This document shows positions 51,928 to 59,557 of a DNA stretch of 59,557 bases, piece after piece. Origin of the DNA: Bradyrhizobium tropiciagri (GTDB lineage Bacteria; Pseudomonadota; Alphaproteobacteria; Rhizobiales; Xanthobacteraceae); the NCBI RefSeq assembly GCF_001189845.1, contig NZ_LFLZ01000058.1:1-59557 (forward strand). Reading direction: 5' to 3'. The notes beneath the pieces are model-generated. The model was not told the DNA's origin. It saw only the letters and a list, made by a program, of their open reading frames with translations, and ran no database searches. A program made the position numbers and the translations under genes. Positions within the stretch are counted from its first letter, which is position 1, and each line of letters starts with the position of its first letter.

Positions 51928-52606
51928 GGTGCGCGATTCGATGTGGCAATCGCCGGAGCGAAGCCGGTCACGAAGGTATGGGCTCGTCAAGCGTTTGCAC
52001 TTTTTGTGCGTTAGCGATCCTTTGACCTCTCATGAACTGACCGCGGAGAGCTGAGATCGATCGAGATCTTCCGCGTAAATCGAGCTTGCGATGTAGGCGT
52101 GAGGAGTTATCTCTTAGTCCTTTAGCCTTCGCAACGCAGCTGACCAAGCCACTTGGTTATGGTCGGCGGGCAGAAGCCTGCGACTCGCGTGGCGGTCTTG
52201 GGCGTCTGCCCGCTCGGCACATGCGCGATTGCGCGGACGGCTTAGCCTGGAACTCGCTGGCCACAGGGCGGGATGGAGGTCACTACCCCCAGCCTTTTCG
52301 CTACGCGTTCTGCGCGCTCGTTCGAACTGCAATTTGAGCTTCGACCGAACTTGAGCCTTCCCGCATTGCCCCACGCAGACATGGCTCTCGCCATATTCCG
52401 CGGCCAAAACCGATCAATGGTGCGAAAGTCGATGGACAACTCGGTCGGCGCTTTGGCTGACAATGTCCTTCCGCTGTAGAATCGTTCCGATTCGAAGGCG
52501 CTCTTCATATGACATTCCAAGCCCTCCACAATGGCCATGACGTTAGGTTGATCGGCTACACGCCCGAGGCGGTAAGGGCAGGTCGTCGGCGCGTCTGGTG
52601 GCGACA
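51928..52606. other. Long stretch without a supportable gene
   Basis: Roughly 680 bases. Minus-strand frames at 52114-52407 and 52242-52613 are open (one includes VMAIVEGLECHMKSAFESER) but without recognisable family or ribosome site. No repeat or RNA gene seen. Confidence 0.3.
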
Positions 52607-52825
52607 ATGACATCAGGCTATTGGGAATTCCGCTCCAAGGGCGGCACGTTTCGGATCGTGCCGCTCAACGGGCGATTTCACTTCTTCTTCGAAGAGGAGG
52701 ATTTCGGATCCTATCACTCGGCAGTGGCTGCGCTCGAAGACCTACTCGGAGGTTATTCCCATTATCCGTCGGCCCGCGGCCTCCCGCTTGAAGTCCCCGA
52801 ATGGACGTTCGTTAGGGTGGGATGA
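52607..52825 (+). CDS. Small conserved hypothetical protein
   Basis: 72 residues from ATG 52607 (a GTG lies at 52598). Reads SGYWEFRSKGGTFRIVPLNG, RFHFFFEEEDFGSYHSAVAA, LEDLLGGYSHYPSARGLPLE VPEW. Protein-like, compact, with FG/Y aromatic pattern; function unknown. An open frame begins at its stop (ATGA at 52822) but is not supported. Confidence 0.55.
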   Translation: MTSGYWEFRSKGGTFRIVPLNGRFHFFFEEEDFGSYHSAVAALEDLLGGYSHYPSARGLPLEVPEWTFVRVG

Positions 52826-53165
52826 AGACGGTTATGGCTACGAGTTCCTTCTGGTTGGTGACGGGCTCAGCCGGCACGCATTTCGAGCCAACCTGGTCGC
52901 TTCCCAGCAGGGGTCGACGCTCGTCAACACGCTGCGCCAGCATGATGACCGAACCAGCGAAGCCGTTCGGGGCGACCAATGCTTGTTGCAGTCCTAGCGA
53001 GTTCCAGCGCGTCGAGCCGCTTCCCAGCTTGCCTGAGCTGCAGTACGTTACCCGCTTTCCCATTTGCCCCCCATTTGCGCACTTTGATGGACGCTCAGTC
53101 GGGACAATTGTTGCCCTTGGTTCTGCTCTCTGTCGGATCACGTTGAAGTTGTTGCGGAGCACCAA

Positions 53166-53951
53166 ATGGATACCATGCTGGATAACCGGGTTGCGGAAGG
53201 ACGGCTCACGAGCTTGGAGGAGCAGCTTTCGAACTTCGCGCGCGAAGCGGGAGTGAGCCCTTCGAGTCCAACGACCGGCACAAAAGGGCCTCGTGCGCTG
53301 CGGGCGACGATTCATCGATTCAAAGATTGGCGCTACCCAGCTTCCGTCGGTTTTGTGTTGCTGGCATCCATTGTTGGCGGTGCTTGGTGGTGGTCCTCCG
53401 TTGGTACGGCGGTCGTACCCTCCTCAAAGCCCACATCCCTGACACAAGCCTCGCCGAACGACATTGCGCCGACTGCCGTTGTGCTTTCCCCCGATCTGGC
53501 ACAGCAACTCCAACTGATGGCGCACGATCTCGCCTCCTTAAGGCAAGTGGTCGAACAGCTACGGCTGAGGCAAGAACAACTGGCCCGCGACAATGATAGC
53601 GCGGCAAGCCAAATCGCGGCAGGACAGGCGGAAATAGCACGCAACAACAATGTCGTTGACCAGATCAAGGCTGTCCAAGTTCAGATGACGCAGGAAAGCA
53701 AGACGGTCACCGAGCGGCTCAACGCGAGCCAGGAACAGCTGACCCGTCTGATCGCGAACACCTCGCCGCCAAAGGCGGAGCCTGAAGAGACTAAGCAGAC
53801 GTCAGACCAACCAACGGTAACCTCCGCAATACCCTTGCCGCGTCCGCGGCGGCCGACCAATGTCACCCAGACGCATAAGCCGGCGCCAACCCCGGCGCCG
53901 CCGCAAGCCAGCAGGCCACAACCTGCGGCATGGCCATGGTCAGCGCGCTAA
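53166..53951 (+). CDS. Membrane-anchored coiled-coil protein
   Basis: 261 residues. A short N-terminus, one membrane helix at ~57-76 (YPASVGFVLLASIVGGAWWW), a coiled coil at ~107-195 (LAQQLQLMAHDLASLRQVVE; QIKAVQVQMTQESKTVTERL) and a Pro-rich tail (PLPRPRRPTNVTQTHKPAPT). Architecture resembles Bradyrhizobium-type envelope coiled-coil proteins; function unknown. Confidence 0.65.
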   Translation: MDTMLDNRVAEGRLTSLEEQLSNFAREAGVSPSSPTTGTKGPRALRATIHRFKDWRYPASVGFVLLASIVGGAWWWSSVGTAVVPSSKPTSLTQASPNDIAPTAVVLSPDLAQQLQLMAHDLASLRQVVEQLRLRQEQLARDNDSAASQIAAGQAEIARNNNVVDQIKAVQVQMTQESKTVTERLNASQEQLTRLIANTSPPKAEPEETKQTSDQPTVTSAIPLPRPRRPTNVTQTHKPAPTPAPPQASRPQPAAWPWSAR

Positions 53952-54191
53952 TCCGCGCCGTCGCCGCTTCATTCCGCTGTCGCGGTAAACCGACATTTCG
54001 GCCGATGTGAAGTCGAAGTAGGTTGTAGGCTCGATGAAACCGGCGTGGCATTGCGGCCGCCCTGGGTCAGGATTAACCGCGGAAGCAACGTATGGGCATG
54101 CGCCTTGCAGTTTGGGCGATGCTGGGAATTTCAGTCTCCCAGTTCAGGAACAAACCGTCACCAGGTGGGTATTTTTGGGACCGGTGGCTCG

Positions 54192-54416
54192 ATGAATTGG
54201 GAGGTGTCTTTGACCTACACAACGTCACTACCGGCCCGGTTCCTGGTTCGGAAAGGAAGCACCGACTGGATGGTTTACGACCGAGAACTCAAGGGGCCAG
54301 CACAGCTAGAAAAAGGCGGCCGCTTCGCTGAGAAGCTGACGAAGGAGCAGGCCGAGCTCGTAAAGCAGGCGTTGATGAACACACTCCCTACAAGTGCGGC
54401 CAATCTTCGCCGGTGA
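54192..54416 (+). CDS. Small conserved hypothetical protein
   Basis: 74 residues from ATG 54192; the longer frame to 54045 starts with unlikely sequence. Reads MNWEVSLTYTTSLPARFLVR, KGSTDWMVYDRELKGPAQLE, then KLTKEQAELVKQALM. The start MxWEVSL.Y.TSLP and WMVYDRE are features that I recall from small Bradyrhizobium proteins. Function unknown. Confidence 0.6.
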   Translation: MNWEVSLTYTTSLPARFLVRKGSTDWMVYDRELKGPAQLEKGGRFAEKLTKEQAELVKQALMNTLPTSAANLRR

Positions 54417-54784
54417 TGGATATCTCGGATGATCGTTGTTGGGATAAATCGAGAACAAATGACATCCGTGTTACCTAGTAAGTTATATGAACAGAATTGG
54501 GCAGGGCGAACGAAGTGCGGCGAAATGGCGACGCATCGGTGGGGGAACTTGGGCCGCCGCGAAATTCAACTTTGGCCATTGGGCGTTGGCGTGAGGCATC
54601 GCCTGGCCGACGTGACGGAACGACCCGGGAACGCTTCAAGGCTTCAAAGCGTGCCGGGATTTCTTGATTTACCCCAAGAGCGGCCCCTGCGCCCGTCAGG
54701 GCGACGCCATTGCGATCGGCTTGCTTGTGGTTCGAAAAACCAAACTGAATTTCAACCGATGGTCTGGCGCTGGAAGCAACCTCT

Positions 54785-54973
54785 TCACATCGCGTTTGAG
54801 GTGCCGGGTACGAGGGCATCCGCCCTCAGCCTCTGGATCGCCAACTGCTCTTCCGTGAGGCGCCTTTCGACGAATTGCCGCTCTTGTTCGGTCAGGTTGC
54901 CTTTGAGCAATCGGCGATAGCGCTGGACATTGTTGCCGTAAACTTTCAGGCGCATCAACTGCTCGTCGGTCAT
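54785..54973 (-). CDS. Small conserved hypothetical protein
   Basis: 62 residues from ATG 54973, with GGAG six bases before it; an ATG at 54985 adds four residues. Reads MTDEQLMRLKVYGNNVQRYR, RLLKGNLTEQERQFVERRLT, EEQLAIQRLRADAL. Helical, charged, typical of small conserved proteins in Bradyrhizobium. Function unknown. Confidence 0.65.
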   Translation of the reverse strand: MTDEQLMRLKVYGNNVQRYRRLLKGNLTEQERQFVERRLTEEQLAIQRLRADALVPGTSNAM

Positions 54974-55674
54974 CTTGATCTCCATGGGGGATCGGAAATA
55001 GGGGCGAATACCTTCCATAAGAACCGCAGTGGGCCGGAGGTCGTCTCGCAACCGTCTCTGCGCCAACACGACGGCGTTTCGGTGATCTTACTCAACCATC
55101 CTGGGCAGGGTTCAAGCCGATGATGCGTGCCGGATAGCTGCTTCGCACGGAAGCCGCGGATCAGCATCTATCGATACGCAATCACAACTGGCAACGGCTT
55201 CACGCCAACCGCCTATCAAAGACTAAAAGCCCCCCGCAATATCAAGCCACCGTCGTGATCTGCATCTTGCAGTTCGATCAAAGTCGGACAATGCACACTT
55301 TACTCCCGCAGCAATATAGCGAGCGTAGAACCATTACTCTGCTCTACAAATGGCTGGCTGGAAATTCCGAGGTATGCTGTCGAACATGAAATGCGTTTGG
55401 GGCTATGGCAGAACCATCCGAAGTCGCGGTGAATTTTGGCAACCACAATGCCTCCGGTTCAAGTCTCGGTGTGCATAATGGAGATCATGGGACTGCGCCG
55501 ACAGTACGCCCAGCAGAACAGGCGACCGTTCCTAACATAGCGTTCGGAATGCCATCTCATCCGCGCCCCCTTCTGAAGATGTTCACGTCAATTGAAAACC
55601 GGTCGCGGCATCGCGGCGTTACGTACTCAGATACTGAGTGGCCGAGTGTGAAGCCCGCACTGAGGCCCAGGCGA
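54974..55674. other. Long stretch without a supportable gene
   Basis: About 700 bases. Frames on both strands are short; a 163-codon plus frame at 55405-55893 ends as antisense of the ManC gene and is not credible. Confidence 0.35.
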
Positions 55675-57087
55675 TCAACTGCGCCGATAGTCATCCTCGA
55701 TACGGATGATGTCGTCCTCGCCGAGATAACTGCCGGTCTGCACCTCGATCAGCTCGAGCTGGATCTTGCCGGGGTTCTCCAGCCGATGCACCGCGCCGAT
55801 CGGGATGTAGATCGACTCGTTCTCGTGCACCGTCTTGATCAGCTCGTTGACAGTGACCTGCGCGGTGCCGCGCACCACGATCCAGTGCTCTGAGCGGTGA
55901 TGGTGCTTCTGCAGCGACAGCCGCCCGCCCGGCTTGACGATGATGCGCTTGACCTGGTGGCGGTCGCCATTGTCGACCGACTGATAGGAGCCCCAGGGGC
56001 GATGCACCTTGATGTGATTCTCGGTCACCTCGGGCGCGGCGACCTTCAGTTTCGCGACCAGCCGCTTCAGCCCGTTGGCGTCCTTCTGGCGCGACACCAG
56101 CACGGCGTCCTGGGTCGCGACCACGACGAGATCGTCGACGCCTTCGAGCGCGACCAGCGCCCGGTCAGTCGCGACGTTGCAATTGCGGCTGTCCTCGAAC
56201 ACCGCCGCACCGCGCGCCGCGTTGCCGAGGCTGTCCTTGTCGGACAGCTCCCAGACCTGACGCCACGAGCCGATGTCGGACCAGCCGCACGCCACCGGCA
56301 CCACCGCGGCATGAGCGGTCTTCTCCATCACCGCGTAGTCGATCGAGATCGCTTTTGCCGCGGCGAATGCCGATGCATCGAGCTTGACGAAGCCGAGATC
56401 GCGCGTCGCTGACGCGACCGACTGCTCCACCGCAGCAATGCTGTCCGCATCGACATTGCGATACTCGTCGAGCAGCACGCTGGCGCGAAACATGAAGTTG
56501 CCGCTGTTCCAGAGGTAACCCGCATCGATATAGCCTGCCGCCGTCGCGGCATCCGGCTTCTCGACGAATTTTGCCACCGCGCGCACCTCGCCGGCGACCG
56601 CCTCACCCGGGCTGATGTAGCCGTATTCGGTGGCGGGCCGTTCCGGCTTGACGCCGAACGTCACGATGCGGCCGGCTTCCGCAGCCACCAACCCGCCGCG
56701 GCACGCGGCAACGAAGGCCGGCGTGTCGCGCACCAGATGGTCGGCGGCGAGCGCCAGCACGATCGCTTCGCCGTCACGGCTCTGCGCGAATGCGGCACCG
56801 GCTGCAATGGCGGGCCCGGAGTCGCGGCGCATCGGCTCGAGCAGCACGTCGGCCTCGCGGCCGATCTCGGCCAGCTGCTCCAGCACCATGAAGCGATAGG
56901 CCTCGTTGGTGATCACGATGGGACGCTCGAACAAGGTCGGATCGGAGACGCGCAGCAGCGTCTCCTGAAAGGTCGAGCGCGCTCCGAACAGCGACAGGAA
57001 CTGCTTCGGATGCACTTCGCGTGACGCCGGCCAGAGCCGCGTGCCTGCGCGGCCACACATGATCAGGGGAATAATTCGTCGGTCCAT
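55675..57087 (-). CDS. manC: Mannose-1-phosphate guanylyltransferase / mannose-6-phosphate isomerase
   Basis: 470 residues from ATG 57087; the longer frame to 57153 lacks a better start. The N-terminal nucleotidyltransferase makes GDP-mannose: MDRRIIPLIMCGRAGTRLWP, then FSLFG-type region, DHLVRDTPAFVAA, WSDIGSWRQVWELSDKDS. The C-terminal isomerase-like cupin has HRPWGSYQSVDNGDRH and LSLQKHHHRSEHWIVV. GDP-mannose feeds surface polysaccharides. The nucleotide-binding GGxGTR is GRAGTR here (Arg13). Confidence 0.93.
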   Translation of the reverse strand: MDRRIIPLIMCGRAGTRLWPASREVHPKQFLSLFGARSTFQETLLRVSDPTLFERPIVITNEAYRFMVLEQLAEIGREADVLLEPMRRDSGPAIAAGAAFAQSRDGEAIVLALAADHLVRDTPAFVAACRGGLVAAEAGRIVTFGVKPERPATEYGYISPGEAVAGEVRAVAKFVEKPDAATAAGYIDAGYLWNSGNFMFRASVLLDEYRNVDADSIAAVEQSVASATRDLGFVKLDASAFAAAKAISIDYAVMEKTAHAAVVPVACGWSDIGSWRQVWELSDKDSLGNAARGAAVFEDSRNCNVATDRALVALEGVDDLVVVATQDAVLVSRQKDANGLKRLVAKLKVAAPEVTENHIKVHRPWGSYQSVDNGDRHQVKRIIVKPGGRLSLQKHHHRSEHWIVVRGTAQVTVNELIKTVHENESIYIPIGAVHRLENPGKIQLELIEVQTGSYLGEDDIIRIEDDYRRS

Positions 57088-57619
57088 CGATGCCTGAAGT
57101 CCTGTCGTGCTTATGGTCAAAGACAAATTGAGCGAAGGTAGCCGCGATGCCAACGACGAAGGACACTAGCACGACGAATCCGTGCCGCCGTGCGGACTCT
57201 GACAGGCGTACCGGATACACTCCGTCCCAGCCGTCAAGCGGCGTTTTCCCGCGTGAGTGATGCTCCCGCCTCTGCGGCGTCAGGTCGCGGTATGCACAGA
57301 GCATACTCCGGAAGGAGTAGGTGGGCTCCTCCATGGGGGAAATAGCGCGCGCGGGCGAACTGCACGAAACTACGACGAAATTTCGGATCGGCGAGGGCAG
57401 AGCCCGTTGGGTAAAGTAATCGCAGCAGTGGCACGGATTGCAAAGGGTGGGTTACCCCCGTTGCTTGTGCTGGCCGTGCTCGTGCAACCTGCCGCCTCTC
57501 GTCAATTGCGGCGAGAGCCACAGCCAGAAAAGCCGCAAGTGACGATGAATGCCTGGGCGATCGGCCTCGCCAGCGCCGCATCTCGTTAGATCGTGTCGCC
57601 ATACGAAAGGTGATTGCGG
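57088..57619. other. Gap between manC and the repeat protein
   Basis: About 530 bases. On the minus strand before manC, 57100-57334 reads partly like protein (RRHGFVVLVSFVVGIAATFA QFVFDHK) in a frame other than manC, but I see no complete gene. Promoters of both divergent genes should lie here. Confidence 0.35.
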
Positions 57620-59557
57620 ATGGATCGCACGGTTGTCCTCGATAGTGAAGTAAGCCCTGCCTGCGACATCGCAAGCGCGCCGCCGCGGCGCCTGCTCAGT
57701 ATTGCACAGCCCGCGCTCTTTTGGACGACGACCGTCGCCATCCTCGCAACCGCGTGGGTACCCGAAACAACACGGGCGTCGCCCGATCCGGTGCGTCTCG
57801 CGGCGGATGCACAGCAAACGTTAGCCGTTCCCAATATCAGCTCGGCTGCCGCGGCGGAGGACGGCAATTCCGAAGTTGCGCCGCGGGCCGAAGGCGGTGC
57901 CAATCGGTCGACGCTGATAGTGCAGGGAGCGGGCAGCCAGAGTGTGCCCCCCTCGGACCAGGAGCCCAATTGGGGTGAGAGCCTGTCCTGCGAACTCTCC
58001 ACTGCAAGGCTTGACATTGGCCTGTTGCAACGCATCGAGCACGAGCGCGAGCGGGCGGAGATGTTGGAGCGGGGTCTTGCCGCAGCTCGACGCGACGTCG
58101 AAATCCAGACGGCCCTGGCCACCAAGGCTGTCGAAGATGCTGCCCGGGTGAAGCAGGGCGTGCAGGGTGCCGTGGAGCTGCAGGGTGCGCTGGAACAAGC
58201 CCGTGAGAGGGCAGGAAGGCTGGAACAGGATCTCGTGGCGGCACGACGCGATGTCGAGATCCAGACTGCGCTAGCGGCGCAAGCAGGCGAAGAAGTTTCA
58301 CGGCTGAAGCGAACGGGCAAGAGCGGCGCGGCCGAGACAAGGCAACCGCCCGCAAGGGTCGGAGTGCCGGCCAGCGGCCGTTCTTTGGCGCGGACTGCAA
58401 TCCAGGCCTACGAAGCTCAGGCCCACGCGGCTGGAGGAGAACTGGCCGAACTCGGACAAGCCACTGCGTGCGATACCGGGCCGCTTCGCTACCCGGAGAG
58501 GTTCGCACGTCTCGAGCAAGATCTCGCGGTCGCGCGAGGGCAGCTCGAGACACAGACTAAAATGGCGATGAATGCAGCCGAGGAGGCGTTCCGCCTCAGG
58601 CAGTCGAGGGAGAGAGACGCGGCCGGCTTGCAGCAGGAGCGCGAGCAATCTGCACGGCTGGAGCGGGATCTCGCGGCAACGCGACGTGATCTCGAGGTCC
58701 AGACCGCACTGGCAACGAAGGCGAGCGATGAAGCGTCCCGCCTGAAGGCGGCCGGAGCGAGCGGCGCAGCAAAGCTGGAAGCATCCCTGCGGCAGGAGCG
58801 CGACCGGTCTGCGCGGCTGGATCGGGATCTCGCGGAGACGCGGCGTGATCTGGAGACTCAGACTGCGCTTGCGGCGAAGGCAGGCGAAGAAATCTCCCGG
58901 CTGAAGGCCGCCGCGGAGAGTGGAACGCCGGATCTGCAAAAGGAGGAAGAGCGGTCAGCGCAGCTGGAGCAGGATCTCGCCGCGGCGCGGCGCGATCTGG
59001 CGGCCCAGACTGCGCTGGCGGCAAAGGCCGGCGAGGAAGTCTCGCGTCAGAAGCTGTCGGTGGAAGCCATGGCTGTCGATCTGAGGCAATCGCGCGCGAA
59101 GGCCGACGCGCTGGCACAGGAGGTTTCCAAGGCGCGCAGCTCGATGTACGCATACGAGGCACAGGCCCTTAAGACCGGAGAAGAAGTGGCGGAGCTCAAG
59201 CGGGCGGCGGAACGCGGCGCGGCTTCAACTGACAAGGCCTCACCCGACGAACTTGGACGATTGGCCCGGCTCCAGCAGGATCTTGCGGCGGCCCGCAGCG
59301 ATGTCGAGACCCAAGCCGCACTGGCGGCGAAGGCAAGCGATGAAACAGCCCGCCTGAAACGGGAGGCGGAGACCGGCGCGGCAGAGGCGCAGAACCTGCT
59401 GCAAGCGGCACGTCAGCGGGCTGACAGGCTGGAGCAGGACCTGGTGGCGGCGCGACGTGATGTCGAGAGCAAGACCGCGCTGGTGACGCAAGCAGGCGAA
59501 GAGACCGCGCGGCTGCAAGTAGCGGGCAAGCACGCTTCCGCCGACCTGCAAAAGGAA
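57620..59557 (+). CDS. Large coiled-coil repeat protein, 3' partial
   Basis: ATG at 57620 opens a frame that runs without a stop through the right edge, 646 codons. A membrane helix lies at about residues 32-47 (ALFWTTTVAILATAW). From ~residue 130 it consists of recurring units of about 45 residues: RLEQDLVAARRDVEIQTALA, AQAGEEVSRLK and variants (RLERDLAATRRDLEVQTALA; RLDRDLAETRRDLETQTALA; QLEQDLAAARRDLAAQTALA; RLEQDLVAARRDVESKTALV). At least seven such units can be seen. A long periplasmic or extracytoplasmic coiled coil is likely. The related unit occurs in the 11927-13309 protein. Function unknown. Confidence 0.75.
   Translation, partial: MDRTVVLDSEVSPACDIASAPPRRLLSIAQPALFWTTTVAILATAWVPETTRASPDPVRLAADAQQTLAVPNISSAAAAEDGNSEVAPRAEGGANRSTLIVQGAGSQSVPPSDQEPNWGESLSCELSTARLDIGLLQRIEHERERAEMLERGLAAARRDVEIQTALATKAVEDAARVKQGVQGAVELQGALEQARERAGRLEQDLVAARRDVEIQTALAAQAGEEVSRLKRTGKSGAAETRQPPARVGVPASGRSLARTAIQAYEAQAHAAGGELAELGQATACDTGPLRYPERFARLEQDLAVARGQLETQTKMAMNAAEEAFRLRQSRERDAAGLQQEREQSARLERDLAATRRDLEVQTALATKASDEASRLKAAGASGAAKLEASLRQERDRSARLDRDLAETRRDLETQTALAAKAGEEISRLKAAAESGTPDLQKEEERSAQLEQDLAAARRDLAAQTALAAKAGEEVSRQKLSVEAMAVDLRQSRAKADALAQEVSKARSSMYAYEAQALKTGEEVAELKRAAERGAASTDKASPDELGRLARLQQDLAAARSDVETQAALAAKASDETARLKREAETGAAEAQNLLQAARQRADRLEQDLVAARRDVESKTALVTQAGEETARLQVAGKHASADLQKE

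Noticed and set aside
52812..53315. Overlapping frames on both strands between 52.8 and 53.3 kb
   Set aside because: None has a clear ribosome site or domain; the plus frame starting at 52822 overlaps a stop by ATGA but its composition is not convincing.
54487..54594. 35-codon plus-strand frame (MNRIGQGERSAAKWRR...)
   Set aside because: Protein-like but too short and without support from family or ribosome site.
57425..57445. TGGCACGGATTGC resembling a sigma-54 site
   Set aside because: Spacing between the GG and GC elements is two bases too short.
1..59557. tRNA, rRNA, CRISPR arrays, intact IS elements
   Set aside because: None seen: no cloverleaf with a GGTTCGA-type arm, no spaced short repeats, no complete transposase with terminal repeats.

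Overview
The window looks like chromosome of a Bradyrhizobium-type alphaproteobacterium (Nitrobacteraceae). Grounds: high-GC coding sequence, a full alphaproteobacterial Tad/Cpa pilus locus, and many small lineage-typical proteins (at 6369, 6731, 38598, 49720, 54785) that I recognise by family resemblance only. I see no tRNA, rRNA, CRISPR array or intact transposase.

Layout. 1-6.2 kb: C-terminal part of a giant secreted repeat protein with its type I secretion ATPase and membrane-fusion protein. 7.0-9.3 kb (minus): a three-gene TadG-TadE-TadE set of minor pilus proteins. 9.4-15.1 kb: decayed fragments, a CPBP-like membrane protease, a coiled-coil protein and an acyltransferase-3 gene. 15.4-28.3 kb: the main Tad/Flp pilus locus, with a near-perfect sigma-54 promoter and upstream palindrome before two tandem Flp pilins, then cpaA, cpaB, cpaE (split by a frameshift), cpaF, tadB, tadC, a membrane methyltransferase, TadE/TadG/TadE, cpaC, a small lipoprotein and a TPR protein. 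28.7-34.7 kb: envelope and lipid genes (sterol-desaturase family, a frameshifted second acyltransferase, PAP2-type phosphatase, membrane-fused spermidine-synthase-like protein). 34.9-44.8 kb: a phage- or ICE-like accessory segment (YqaJ exonuclease, ERF annealing protein, a decayed tandem duplication, XRE regulator with a restriction-like nuclease, VapBC-type toxin-antitoxin, ParB-domain DNA methyltransferase, two DUF5681-like proteins). 45-48.3 kb: hypothetical proteins, an AT-richer truncated AAA ATPase and an amber-interrupted small gene. 48.3-59.5 kb: DNA polymerase IV, a divergent SGNH-hydrolase pair, small proteins, ManC, and a long coiled-coil repeat protein running off the right end.

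How the parts fit. The Tad genes supply pilin, peptidase, ATPases, inner-membrane platform, secretin and pilotin-like parts of one Flp pilus; the 7-9 kb set is probably an auxiliary group of minor pilins. The type I exporter most likely secretes the adhesin next to it. The 34.9-44.8 kb segment combines phage-style recombination with genome-defence functions and carries several signs of decay and duplication. The most distinctive observations are the sigma-54 control of the pilins, the methyltransferase inside the pilus operon, the split cpaE, the XRE/nuclease pair with an unassigned N-terminal domain, and the repeat protein at the right edge.
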